This document shows, piece by piece, positions 27,239 to 36,097 of a DNA stretch of 64,000 bases. How positions within the stretch are numbered: the first letter of the stretch is position 1; every line of letters begins with the position of its first letter. A model generated the notes under the pieces. The model ran no database searches. It was not told where the DNA came from and saw nothing but the letters and a program-made list of their open reading frames with translations. Both the position numbers and the translations under genes were made by a program. Origin of the DNA: Bombella mellum. Its GTDB lineage: Bacteria; Pseudomonadota; Alphaproteobacteria; Acetobacterales; Acetobacteraceae. The stretch is from the NCBI RefSeq assembly GCF_014048465.1, contig NZ_PDLY01000002.1, forward strand, positions 124,001-188,000, written 5' to 3'.

Positions 27239-29435
27239 TCAGGCCTATCTTCTCGGTGCCCTGCTGGGAGGGACCATCCTCGGTGTTTCCCTCTCCTCCG
27301 CTCAGGCCCAGTCACCCGCTCCGCAGGATACCCCTCCCAGCACGAGCCACAAGACCGTTCCTGACTCCCTGACGGCTTCCAGCCTCTTTCATGACCCGGC
27401 CCCCGACACGCCTCAGGCTGCAGGCGTCAATGCCGCCAACCTGCCTGACATTGACGAGCTGCCAATCGACCAGCTGCCTCAGGCCGTCCCTCAGGAAAGC
27501 GCAGACCCGAAACCGGATGACTGGCCGGCTTATGGCCGTGATGACAGGGCCACACGTTATTCACCCCTGACCCAGATCACGCCGGAAAATGTGGGCAAGC
27601 TCCAGCGGGCCTTCATCTACCACACGGGCAGCCTCCCTCCCAAAGGCAAGATCAACAGGCTTGCGGCGGAAACGACCCCCATCAAGGTTGGTGACTCCCT
27701 GTATCTCTGCTCCGCCACCAACGACATGATGCGTGTCGATGCCGCCACAGGGCAGGAGAAATGGCGTTTCCATTCCCATGAAAGCTATGACGCCATTCCC
27801 TTCACCTCAGCCTGCAAGGCCGTCACCTACTATACGTCCTCAACGGTACCGGAAGGCCAGCCCTGCCATAACCGCATCATCGAAGGAACATTGGACAACC
27901 GTCTGATCGCCGTCGATGCCGAGGACGGCAAACTCTGCGAAACGTTCGGCCATGGTGGGCAGGTGAACCTCATGCAGGGCATGGGATGGTCAGTCCCCCG
28001 TTTTGTTGGCGTGACCAGCCCGTCCCCCATCGTGAATGGCGTGATCGTCGTCAATCATGAGGTACTGGACGGCCAGCGCCGCTGGGCACCATCAGGGGTT
28101 GTCCGTGGCTATGATGCTGAAAGCGGGAAGTTCCTCTGGGCCTGGGATGTCAATAATCCGGACAATCACCACCAGCCGGACAAGGATCATTATTACAGCC
28201 GTGGGACACCCAATTCATGGGCGGCCATGACAGGCGACAATGCTCTCGGCCTCGTCTATGTCCCCACGGGTAATTCAGCCGCCGATTATTACAGTGCCCT
28301 GCGCAGTGAGGCCGAAAACAGAGTCTCATCCTCCGTCGTGGCCATTGATGTCCGCACGGGTGCGCCCCGCTGGGTCTTCCAGACCGTCCACAAGGATGTC
28401 TGGGACTATGACATCGGCTCTCAGCCGACCCTGTTCGACTATCATGCCGATGACGGAAGCGTCATTCCTGCCCTCATCATGCCGACCAAGCGGGGACAGA
28501 CCTTCATTCTGGACCGTCGGACCGGCAAACCCCTACCTGACTTCCCCGTTGTCGAAAAACCGGCTCCCAACCCAGGCTTTGTCAAGGATGACCCACGGGC
28601 ACCGACGCAGCCCTGGTCCACGGGTGTGCCCCGCCTTGGATTCCCCAACCTAACCGAAGCGGACATGTGGGGAGCATCCCCGCTGGACCAGCTGGCCTGC
28701 CGCATCAAGTTCCGCAGGGCGCATTATGTCGGCGAGTTCACACCGCCCACCATCAAGCAGCCCTGGATCGAAGACCCCGGCTATAATGGTGGCAATGACT
28801 GGGGCAGCATCTCCTACAACCCCCAGACGGGCATCCTGTTCGCCAACTGGAGCCACATGCCCATGTATGACCAGCTTGTGAGCCGCAAGGAGGCCGACAA
28901 GCTGAAACTCTTCCCCATTGACGTTCCCGAGTACACGCCACGCCACGGCATCACGGCCGGCAATGCCTCCCAGGCCGAAACACCCTACGGTGCCCTGGTT
29001 GGTCCGTTCTGGAACACCTTCACACGGATGATGTGCAATGCTCCGCCCTATGGCATGATCACGGCCATCGACCTGAAGGCCCACAAGGTTCTGTGGCAGC
29101 ATCCTTTCGGCTCTGCCCGCGCCAATGGGCCATGGGGCATCGCCACTCACCTGCCTGTAACGATCGGTACGCCCAACAATGGCGGCTCTCTCATGACAGC
29201 CAGCGGCCTTGCCTTCATCGGTGCCGCTACCGACAACCAGCTTCATGCCATCGACCTCAAGACCGGCAAGACGCTCTGGACTGATGTCCTGCCCGGCGGT
29301 GGACAGGCCAATGCCATGACCTATGCCGTCAATGGCCGCCAGTACGTCGCCATCATGGCAGGAGGGCATCATCTGATGGGAACGCCCGTGTCTGATGCTC
29401 TTGTTGTCTACGCCCTGCCAGAAGAGAAGAAATGA
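27231..29435 (+). CDS. sldA: PQQ-dependent polyol dehydrogenase large subunit SldA, copy 2
   Basis: A 734-residue paralogue of the upstream quinoprotein with its own signal peptide (cut near AQA, residue 26). The PQQ propeller, VWDYDIGSQ motif and GTPNNGG region are intact, so it is probably active. Differences concentrate in the N-terminal linker after the signal peptide and in residues about 535-604. There the glycine-rich loop of copy 1 is replaced by YTPRHGITAGNASQ and neighbouring residues change (GALVGPFWNTF). This suggests changed substrate range, which is inference. The ATG at 27231 overlaps sldB2 by 8 bases and mirrors copy 1. Earlier in-frame codons lie inside sldB2. Confidence 0.9.
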   Translation: MRNQAYLLGALLGGTILGVSLSSAQAQSPAPQDTPPSTSHKTVPDSLTASSLFHDPAPDTPQAAGVNAANLPDIDELPIDQLPQAVPQESADPKPDDWPAYGRDDRATRYSPLTQITPENVGKLQRAFIYHTGSLPPKGKINRLAAETTPIKVGDSLYLCSATNDMMRVDAATGQEKWRFHSHESYDAIPFTSACKAVTYYTSSTVPEGQPCHNRIIEGTLDNRLIAVDAEDGKLCETFGHGGQVNLMQGMGWSVPRFVGVTSPSPIVNGVIVVNHEVLDGQRRWAPSGVVRGYDAESGKFLWAWDVNNPDNHHQPDKDHYYSRGTPNSWAAMTGDNALGLVYVPTGNSAADYYSALRSEAENRVSSSVVAIDVRTGAPRWVFQTVHKDVWDYDIGSQPTLFDYHADDGSVIPALIMPTKRGQTFILDRRTGKPLPDFPVVEKPAPNPGFVKDDPRAPTQPWSTGVPRLGFPNLTEADMWGASPLDQLACRIKFRRAHYVGEFTPPTIKQPWIEDPGYNGGNDWGSISYNPQTGILFANWSHMPMYDQLVSRKEADKLKLFPIDVPEYTPRHGITAGNASQAETPYGALVGPFWNTFTRMMCNAPPYGMITAIDLKAHKVLWQHPFGSARANGPWGIATHLPVTIGTPNNGGSLMTASGLAFIGAATDNQLHAIDLKTGKTLWTDVLPGGGQANAMTYAVNGRQYVAIMAGGHHLMGTPVSDALVVYALPEEKK

Positions 29436-29442
29436 CAGACCG

Positions 29443-29481
29443 TTCCTTCCGACCACCCTTCTACCGGGTGGCCGGAAGGAA
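29443..29481 (+). terminator. Hairpin after sldA copy 2
   Basis: A 16-position stem with one A-C mismatch (29443-29458 with 29466-29481) and a 7-base loop, starting 7 bases after the stop. It lacks a T-run on the plus strand. A second hairpin follows at once, so transcription probably ends in this region. Confidence 0.6.
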
Positions 29482-29493
29482 TGCTGCTGAAAC

Positions 29494-29531
29494 AAAAAAA
29501 GCGGAACCTCTGATGTCCCGAGGTTCCGCTT
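29494..29531 (-). terminator. Rho-independent terminator of the small minus-strand gene
   Basis: A perfect 12-bp stem (AAGCGGAACCTC 29499-29510, GAGGTTCCGCTT 29520-29531) is followed on the minus strand by a run of seven Ts (A-run 29494-29500 on plus). It ends transcription of the gene at 29562-29816 and separates it from sldA2. Confidence 0.9.
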
Positions 29532-29561
29532 CTCACTGTCTCCGGCTCTGACCGGCTATCT

Positions 29562-29816
29562 TCAGCGTGGGTGGGTCGGCGGGCAGTTGCAGCCACGTGT
29601 AGGAGCATTGGAACGCCGGATGATATGATGATCGATCCATTCCGATACGAGAAGCCGGGCCTCCGGCAGAGAAGCTTCCGGATGGTGGATCCGGTACAGT
29701 GTCGTGCAGGCAGCAAAGATTTTCATCTCACTCTGCCCCATGTCGTGCAGTTCCTGATACGCTGTGATTACGGCGCGTTCGCATTTACGACCGATATGTC
29801 CGGTATCAACTTTCAT
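29562..29816 (-). CDS. Small conserved-looking protein of unknown function
   Basis: An 84-residue soluble protein with a helical, His-rich middle (TTLYRIHHPEASLPEARLLVSEWIDHHI) and a Cys-containing tail (RGCNCPP). I do not know its function. Support for a real gene is an AGGGG ribosome site 8 bases before the ATG and a textbook terminator right after the stop. It is isolated between the convergent sldBA operon and the divergent pyrE. Confidence 0.7.
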   Translation of the reverse strand: MKVDTGHIGRKCERAVITAYQELHDMGQSEMKIFAACTTLYRIHHPEASLPEARLLVSEWIDHHIIRRSNAPTRGCNCPPTHPR

Positions 29817-29929
29817 ATCCTATACCCCTACGATACCCTGTTTCCCTAAGGAAAGACCTCCACTCAGGGAGGATGAAAGCTCTTATCGCCCCCATAAATG
29901 ACAGAGTAAAGCGTCATCAATAAGAGAAT

Positions 29930-29978
29930 GGGCAAAAAAGGCATCTTTGCCCTACCCCTCCCTTCTTCTAACGGGTAG
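29930..29978 (+). promoter_or_regulatory. Two adjacent hairpins in the pyrE leader
   Basis: GGGCAAA (29930-29936) / TTTGCCC (29946-29952) is followed directly by CTACCC (29952-29957) / GGGTAG (29973-29978). Both lie 40-90 bases before the pyrE start, and they share a base so cannot both fully form. They could be a regulatory leader. There is no T-run, so classical attenuation is not shown. Confidence 0.35.
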
Positions 29979-30020
29979 ATGTCTCCAAAGGAACCATTTT
30001 TCGAGATTACGGAGAGAATA

Positions 30021-30764
30021 ATGCCTGCATCTGGCACAGCATCCAATCTGGGCATCCGCCCCACACAGTGGGACCGTGATGCTGCGCTGACGACGGCGCG
30101 CATTCTTCTGGAAATCAAGGCCATCAACTTCCGCCCCAGCGAACCTTATACCCTGACATCCGGCTGGAAATCCCCCGTCTACATCGACTGCCGCAAGATC
30201 ATTTTCTTCCCCCGTGCCCGCAAGAAACTGATGGAACTGGCCGTCGAAAAGATTGGCCGCCACATCGGGTATGAAAGCATCGATGCTGTCGTGGGTGGTG
30301 AGACGGCAGGTATTCCTTTCTCCGCATGGATTGCCGACCGGCTGATGACGCCAATGGCCTATGTCCGCAAGAAGCCCAAAGGCTTTGGCCGCAACGCACA
30401 GATTGAAGGTGACGTGCCGGAAGGCATGCGCACCCTTCTGGTGGAAGACCTGACAACGGACGGTGCCTCGAAGATCCGCTTTGCCAACGCCCTGCGTGAG
30501 GCAGGGGCCATCGTGGATCACACGTTTGTCGTGTTCTTCTATGGCGTGTTCCCGGGTGCCCAGAAAACCCTGCAGGACATGGGCATAAGCCTGCACGCCC
30601 TCTGCACATGGTGGGATGTGCTGGAAGCCTGTGCGGACGGTCAGTATTTCTCAGCTGAAGACAGTGCCGAAGTCCGCCGCTTCCTAGAAGACCCATGCAG
30701 CTGGTCCAAGGCACATGGTGGTGTGGGCAGCGCAGAAGAAGCCCTGGCCTTCAAGCGGGGCTGA
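30021..30764 (+). CDS. pyrE: Orotate phosphoribosyltransferase PyrE
   Basis: Forms orotidine monophosphate from orotate and PRPP in pyrimidine synthesis. The 247-residue protein has the family start (FxPSEPYTLTSGWKSPVYIDCRK, about 37-59), the catalytic loop region (RKKPKGFGR) and the PRPP-binding motif LLVEDLTTDGASK (about 138-150). The ATG at 30021 follows GGAGAG, which places the start there rather than at 29979. The protein is longer than the E. coli enzyme and matches the alphaproteobacterial form. Its 200-base leader contains hairpins. Confidence 0.95.
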   Translation: MPASGTASNLGIRPTQWDRDAALTTARILLEIKAINFRPSEPYTLTSGWKSPVYIDCRKIIFFPRARKKLMELAVEKIGRHIGYESIDAVVGGETAGIPFSAWIADRLMTPMAYVRKKPKGFGRNAQIEGDVPEGMRTLLVEDLTTDGASKIRFANALREAGAIVDHTFVVFFYGVFPGAQKTLQDMGISLHALCTWWDVLEACADGQYFSAEDSAEVRRFLEDPCSWSKAHGGVGSAEEALAFKRG

Positions 30765-30843
30765 CGCCTCCTGCTCTCCGTGATGTCCGGCCGGGGAATT
30801 CATCCCTTTTCCCCGCCAGACCACCATCCTCAGGGAACAGTCC

Positions 30844-31668
30844 ATGCCGACATCATCTTCGCCCCGCATTCTGGTTTTTGATTCCGGCATCGGAGGGCTT
30901 GGTGTCGTTCAGGCCCTGCGCAGTCTGGCTCCCTCGCTGACGGTCGATTATCTCGCCGATACCGCCCTCTTCCCCTATGGGGAACAGCAGGATGATGTGC
31001 TGCGGGAACGCATCGTCGGACTGGTCTCACAGGCCTGCGCAGAACTGCACCCCTCACTGGCCATCATCGCCTGCAATACGGCCAGCACGCTGGCCCTGCC
31101 CCTGCTACGGGAACGGCTGACCCTGCCCATCGTGGGCTGTGTCCCTCCCATACGCTGGGCGGGACGGGTATCCACCACCCGCACCATCGGTCTTCTGGCA
31201 ACCAGCGCAACGGCCCGTCGTCCCTATCTGAAACAGCTGCATGAAGAATTCGCTGCTGACTGTCGGCTGATCGTCCATGGCTCCCGCCATCTGGCCAACA
31301 TGGCCGAACGGGCCTTCCGGGGAGAGCCGCTCGAATCGCTCGAAGTCCAGCAGGAGCTGGGCTGCCTTTTCCAGCAGTCTGGCGGAGACCATATTGATAC
31401 CATCGGGCTAGGCTGCACGCATTATACGTTCCTGATGCCCTATTTTCAGCGTCTTGGCCCGGCAGGCCTCATGTGGCTTGACCCTGCCCCTGCCGTCGCC
31501 CAGCAGGCCCTGAGGCGACTGGAAGAAATCGCAAAACCGCCAGCAGCTTCAAACCCAGCCTCGCCATCGGACCGTTTTTTCCTGACAGCTCCTCCACCAG
31601 AAGGGCAGAACCTCGCCAGCCACATAGCATGGCTGGGCTTCACCAGCGGGTGGCAGGTCTTCCCTTAA
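30844..31668 (+). CDS. murI: Glutamate racemase MurI
   Basis: Makes D-glutamate for peptidoglycan. The 274-residue protein has the DSGIGGL start (13-19) and the two catalytic cysteines, Cys77 (ACNTAS) and Cys191 (GLGCTHY). It follows pyrE by 79 bases with a weak AGGG upstream and converges on the polyprenyl synthase, overlapping it by 4 bases. The C-terminus has an Ala/Pro-rich stretch before a final conserved-looking helix. Confidence 0.94.
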   Translation: MPTSSSPRILVFDSGIGGLGVVQALRSLAPSLTVDYLADTALFPYGEQQDDVLRERIVGLVSQACAELHPSLAIIACNTASTLALPLLRERLTLPIVGCVPPIRWAGRVSTTRTIGLLATSATARRPYLKQLHEEFAADCRLIVHGSRHLANMAERAFRGEPLESLEVQQELGCLFQQSGGDHIDTIGLGCTHYTFLMPYFQRLGPAGLMWLDPAPAVAQQALRRLEEIAKPPAASNPASPSDRFFLTAPPPEGQNLASHIAWLGFTSGWQVFP

Positions 31669-32723
31669 CGGGCCCGTTCGACCGTATACAGCACGGTCTC
31701 ACGCAACAGATTTTTCAGGGTGCTTTCCGGGAAACAGGCCAGAGCTTCCACGGCCTTCCCAGCATAGTCACGGGCACGTTCGATCGTGATACGGATGGCG
31801 TCCCTGCGGGCAATGATCTCCAGAGCATGGGGCAGATCAGCCTCGGTCTGCTCGTTATCCTCGATCACCCGTTTCCAGAACTGCCGTTCTTCTTTCGTTC
31901 CCTGTTCATAGGCCGCCAGAACGGGAAGCGTGATTTTTCCTTCCCGGAAATCATCTCCGACCGTCTTGCCCAGCACCTGCTGGTCAGCGGCATAATCCAG
32001 CGCGTCATCAACCAGCTGGAAGGCCATGCCCAGGTTGGTTCCATACTGCTCCAAGGCCAGCTCAGCCTTGCGGTCATGCTGGGCAATCACCGCCCCGACA
32101 CGACAGGCCGCAGCAAAAAGAGCCGCCGTCTTGCCGTGAATGACCTCCAAATAACGCTCTATCGGCGTGGAGAGGTCATTCTGCGTGGACATCTGAAGGA
32201 CCTCACCTTCCGCAATCGTCGCCGACGCAGCCGACAGGATGGCCATGACCTCTAGGGAGCCGTCTGCTGTCATCAGCTGGAAGGAACGGGCGAACAGGAA
32301 GTCTCCCACCAGAACGGAAGCCTTGTTCCCAAACAGGGCATTGGCCGACGCCATGCCCCGCCGCAGCGTACTTTCATCCACCACGTCATCATGCAGCAGC
32401 GTGGCGGTATGGATGAATTCGACGCAGGCCGCCAACCCGATGTGCCTCTTCTGCCCTTCCTGCTCGCCATACCCGCAGAGGCGGGCAGAAGCGAGTGTCA
32501 GAAGAGGACGCAGCCGCTTTCCTCCGGCCGCCACAAGATGCGCACCAAGCTGGGGAATGAGCGGCACGGAGCTCTGCATCCTGTCTATGATGGCCTGATT
32601 GCAGGCTGTCATATCATCGGCAAGATAGGCTGAGAGGGCCTTCAGGGCGTCTTCCCCCTTGACCTCCCTACCCGCAGCCTCACCGCCAGATGCAATGTGG
32701 GGCCCTGATGAGGAAGAAACCAA
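31665..32723 (-). CDS. ispB: Polyprenyl diphosphate synthase (octaprenyl/decaprenyl type, IspB)
   Basis: Builds the long isoprenoid side chain of ubiquinone. The aspartate-rich motifs are LLHDDVVDES (first) and LVDDALDY (second), with GGKRLRP for IPP binding, in the trans-long-chain arrangement. The chosen start is a TTG at 32723 (352 residues) with GGAG 9 bases upstream. A GTG at 32810 gives 29 more residues with no ribosome site and no homology I recognise. Chain length (Q9 or Q10 in this family) cannot be read directly. With ubiA in the same window it supports the ubiquinone pool used by the quinoproteins. Confidence 0.9.
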   Translation of the reverse strand: MVSSSSGPHIASGGEAAGREVKGEDALKALSAYLADDMTACNQAIIDRMQSSVPLIPQLGAHLVAAGGKRLRPLLTLASARLCGYGEQEGQKRHIGLAACVEFIHTATLLHDDVVDESTLRRGMASANALFGNKASVLVGDFLFARSFQLMTADGSLEVMAILSAASATIAEGEVLQMSTQNDLSTPIERYLEVIHGKTAALFAAACRVGAVIAQHDRKAELALEQYGTNLGMAFQLVDDALDYAADQQVLGKTVGDDFREGKITLPVLAAYEQGTKEERQFWKRVIEDNEQTEADLPHALEIIARRDAIRITIERARDYAGKAVEALACFPESTLKNLLRETVLYTVERAR

Positions 32724-32946
32724 AACGCACAACTCCAGTTCTGCCCATCCCGGCCTGACGGGACGGGCAGTATCGGATGGCTGCCTCCCTGTCCTCTCTG
32801 CCTTTTTCACGGCACATCGACAGGGACAATGACGGCCATCCCTGATTAGAAAATAGTTCCATCCATATGAGCAGCAAAGAAGCCACGGTCAAGACAGTCC
32901 GCTTCATAAACCGCCCAGCTGGCAGGTATTTCCCTCTGCCCGTCCT

Positions 32947-33969
32947 TCAGGAGAAGACCCCACTCTCGAAGGCATCTTCCCATGTTCCCTGGGTGGAGGC
33001 ACGGGAATATTCCGTCGCACGATTCTCAAAGAAATTCGTATGTTCGACGGCATTCAGCATGTCATCCACCCACGGCAGCGGATTTTCCTCAATGCCATAG
33101 ATCGGGTCCAGCCCCAGCTGGATCAGACGACGGTCCGCAATGAAACGGATGTAACGCTCCACCTGCTCGGCGGACAGACCTTCCACCGGTCCCATCTCGA
33201 AAGCCAGCTCGATGAACGCATCCTCATGGGACACTGTCTGCCGACAGATTTCCACCAGCTCGGCCCGGAAGTCTTCCGTCCATATCTCCGGATTTTCCCG
33301 GATGAAGGTGCGGAACAGCCGGATCATGGAAAGGCAGTGCAGTGTTTCATCACGCACGGACCAAGAAACGATCTGCCCCATTCCCTTCAGCTTGTTGAAC
33401 CGGGGGAAGTTCAGCAGGATGGCAAAAGAAGCAAAGAGCTGGAGGCCCTCCATGAACGCCCCGAAGGCAGCCATAGTCTTGGCAATCTCACGCTTGCTGT
33501 TAATGTTGAAGGACTGCATGAAATCATACTTGTCCTTCATCTCCTTATATTTCAGGAAGGCGGAATACTCCGTTTCCGGCATCCCGATCGTGTCCAGAAG
33601 GTGAGAATAGGCCGCAATATGGATGGTCTCGATGTTCGAGAAACAGGAGAGCATCATCAGGACTTCCGTCGGCTTGAAGACCTGACTGTAATATTTCATG
33701 TAGGCAGAATTCACCTCCACGTCAGCCTGCGTGAAGAAACGGAAAATCTGCGTGACAAGATTCTGCTCCGCTTCCGAAAGCTTGCGGTGCCAGTCCTTCA
33801 CGTCCTCCGCCAGCGGGACTTCCTCAGGCAGCCAGTGCAGACGCTGCTGGGTCAGCCAGGCATCATAGGCCCAAGGGTAACGGAACGGCTTGTACACCGG
33901 GTTCTCGACCAGAAGATTGGCCTGCTCGGCAGATTCAGGAGCCTGCGGCAATGGAGTGCCTTCTGTCAT
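32947..33969 (-). CDS. nrdB: Class I ribonucleotide reductase small subunit NrdB
   Basis: Houses the di-iron tyrosyl radical cofactor used by NrdA. In the 340-residue form Asp83, Glu114, His117 and Tyr121 (ETIHIAAYSH) match the E. coli ligand and radical-tyrosine spacing, and a second ligand set follows at EGLQL and RDETLH. The start at 33969 (MTEGTP) fits the family. An in-frame ATG at 34017 preceded by GAGGAAG adds 16 residues and is a real alternative. It follows nrdA by about 100 bases containing a short hairpin. Confidence 0.94.
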   Translation of the reverse strand: MTEGTPLPQAPESAEQANLLVENPVYKPFRYPWAYDAWLTQQRLHWLPEEVPLAEDVKDWHRKLSEAEQNLVTQIFRFFTQADVEVNSAYMKYYSQVFKPTEVLMMLSCFSNIETIHIAAYSHLLDTIGMPETEYSAFLKYKEMKDKYDFMQSFNINSKREIAKTMAAFGAFMEGLQLFASFAILLNFPRFNKLKGMGQIVSWSVRDETLHCLSMIRLFRTFIRENPEIWTEDFRAELVEICRQTVSHEDAFIELAFEMGPVEGLSAEQVERYIRFIADRRLIQLGLDPIYGIEENPLPWVDDMLNAVEHTNFFENRATEYSRASTQGTWEDAFESGVFS

Positions 33970-34043
33970 CTCTCGAAACCTTTTTCTCTGGAACAGCCCC
34001 CTCCGGGCTGGATTCATTCTTCCTCGGCCGGCAGAGACCCTGA

Positions 34044-34076
34044 AAGGCAGGTCCCCGCCCTCACGCTTCCTGCCTT
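34044..34076 (-). promoter_or_regulatory. Intercistronic hairpin between nrdA and nrdB
   Basis: AAGGCAGG (34044-34051) pairs with CCTGCCTT (34069-34076) just at the nrdA stop. It has no T-run on the minus strand, so it could set the relative level or stability of the two cistrons rather than terminate. Confidence 0.3.
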
Positions 34077-35988
34077 ACTGGCAGGAAAGACATTCCTCAT
34101 AGCTTCCGGCACCAGTCTCGGCATGACGTGGCGTGGCCTGCGGAAGGTGGTCATCATCACCCTCCATGATGTCACGCTTCACGGCGACGTTGGAAACCGT
34201 GTCGGCCCTCTGGATGGAGAGGGAACGGCAGTAATAAAGCGATTTCACGCCCTTCTTCCATGCCTCATAATGGATGCGGACAAGGTCACGCTTGTGCACG
34301 TCCGCCGGCAGGAACAGGTTGACCGACTGCGACTGACAGATGAACGGTGCACGATCTGCCGCATGTTCAACCACCCAACGCTGATCAATCTCGAAAGCCG
34401 TCTTGAAGACATCCTTCTCATCCTGGGTCAGGAAATCCAGATGCTGGACTGACCCTTTGCTCAGGGTAATGGACGACCAGACCTCATCCGTATCCCGACC
34501 ATATTTCTGAAGGAGCTTCGCCAGATGGCGGTTCCGCACCGTGAAGGAGCCGGACAGTGTCTTCTGCAGGAACACGTTGGCACTGATGGGGTCGATACCC
34601 GGGCTGGCATTGCCCGCAATGATGGAAATGGACGCTGTCGGCGCAACAGCCATCCTGTTGGAAAAACGCTCCTGGAACCCGTATTCCTCGGCATCCGGGC
34701 ACGGGCCACGTGTTGCGGCCAGCTCACGGGAGGCCTCCGCTGTCTGCTTTGAAATGTGCTCGAAGAACTTCTTGTTCCACACCTTCGCCATGACGCTGCC
34801 AAACGGCACCATCCTGGACTGGAGGAAAGAATGGAATCCCATCACGCCAAGACCGACGGAACGTTCCCGCATGGCGGCATAGCGGGCATGAGCCATGTCG
34901 TCTGGAGCATTGTCGATGAAATCCTGCAACACATTGTCGAGGAACAGCATCACATCCCTGATGAAATGCGGCTCGTCCTTCCATTCATCCCAGTATTCCA
35001 GATTCAGGGACGACAGACAGCAGACCGCCGTACGGGTCTTGCCATGATGATCGACCCCCGTTGGCAGGGTGATCTCGGCACAGAGGTTGGACGTCTTCAC
35101 CTCCAGCCCCGCCAGCCTGTGATGTTCGGGCCGGGCACGATTCACCGTGTCGGAGAACACGATATACGGTTCCCCCTGCTCCATACGGGCCGTCAAAAGC
35201 CGAATCCACAGGGCACGGGCTGACACCTTACGGATGACACTGTGATCCTTGGGAGAAATCAGCGGCCACTCCTCATCCCCGACCACGGCCCGCATGAAAT
35301 CATCCGTCAGCAGAACACCATGATGCAGGTTGAGGGCCTTACGGTTCGGATCGCCACCAGTCGGACGACGCATCTCGATAAATTCTTCAATCTCGGGATG
35401 CCATATCGGCAGATAGACCGCCGCAGACCCACGGCGCAGGCTGCCCTGGCTGATCGCCAGCGTCAGACTGTCCATCACCCGGATGAACGGAATCACGCCA
35501 GATGTCTTGCCATTCCGGCCTATGTTCTCCCCGATGGAACGCAGATTCCCCCAGTAGGAACCGATCCCGCCTCCCTTGGCGGCCAGCCAGACATTCTCGT
35601 TCCAGAGACCGACGATCCCCTCGAGACTGTCCTCGGACTCATTCAGGAAACAGGAAATGGGCAGACCACGATTCGTTCCACCATTCGAAAGAACCGGCGT
35701 AGCGGGCATGAACCAGTGACGGGACATGTAATCATAGATCCGCTGCGCATGTCCCTCATCCGCTCCATACCGTGAGGCCACACGGGCGAACAGCCCCTGA
35801 TAGGTCTCGCCATCCAGCAGATACCGGTCATCCAGCGTGGCCCGTCCGAAATCCGTGAGAAGGGCATCGCGCTCCGGAACCGTGCGGACAGGATGACGCC
35901 CCGGAAGCTGGACGACATTGGGGAAGAGCTCAGGGTCTTCGGCTCCGCCCATCGGCTGAGCGAACGTCTGCGCATCATGCATTCTCAT
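34075..35988 (-). CDS. nrdA: Class I ribonucleotide reductase large subunit NrdA
   Basis: Reduces ribonucleoside diphosphates to deoxy forms. The 637-residue protein has the barrel cysteines (early GLPISCFLNES, then NLCAEI), the loop sequence GGGIGSYWGNLR, and the C-terminal redox pair CLSC (633-636). It is shorter than the 760-residue E. coli enzyme. It begins almost at the catalytic core, and no ATP-cone motif is visible at the N-terminus. The ATG follows GAGGGG by 8 bases. A candidate NrdR box pair lies 110-157 bases upstream. Operon with nrdB. Confidence 0.95.
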   Translation of the reverse strand: MRMHDAQTFAQPMGGAEDPELFPNVVQLPGRHPVRTVPERDALLTDFGRATLDDRYLLDGETYQGLFARVASRYGADEGHAQRIYDYMSRHWFMPATPVLSNGGTNRGLPISCFLNESEDSLEGIVGLWNENVWLAAKGGGIGSYWGNLRSIGENIGRNGKTSGVIPFIRVMDSLTLAISQGSLRRGSAAVYLPIWHPEIEEFIEMRRPTGGDPNRKALNLHHGVLLTDDFMRAVVGDEEWPLISPKDHSVIRKVSARALWIRLLTARMEQGEPYIVFSDTVNRARPEHHRLAGLEVKTSNLCAEITLPTGVDHHGKTRTAVCCLSSLNLEYWDEWKDEPHFIRDVMLFLDNVLQDFIDNAPDDMAHARYAAMRERSVGLGVMGFHSFLQSRMVPFGSVMAKVWNKKFFEHISKQTAEASRELAATRGPCPDAEEYGFQERFSNRMAVAPTASISIIAGNASPGIDPISANVFLQKTLSGSFTVRNRHLAKLLQKYGRDTDEVWSSITLSKGSVQHLDFLTQDEKDVFKTAFEIDQRWVVEHAADRAPFICQSQSVNLFLPADVHKRDLVRIHYEAWKKGVKSLYYCRSLSIQRADTVSNVAVKRDIMEGDDDHLPQATPRHAETGAGSYEECLSCQ

Positions 35989-36097
35989 GAATCGAGCCCC
36001 TCATTTCGGCATCATTTTCGGCTTAAAAGGTTCCTTCATCTCCCACGGATGAAGAGCACATTTCAAGGCTTGTTTTTCTCTCGCAGTTATGTCTTCG

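Noticed and set aside
24478-29435. The two quinoproteins as membrane glucose dehydrogenases or methanol-type alcohol dehydrogenases
   Set aside because: Each is paired with a separate 126-residue SldB-like membrane protein, lacks the fused membrane domain of glucose dehydrogenase, and lacks a cytochrome c domain. The sequence blocks match SldA.
33040-34452. A 470-codon plus-strand open frame across nrdB and the end of nrdA
   Set aside because: It spans two real genes of known function on the opposite strand and its product resembles no family.
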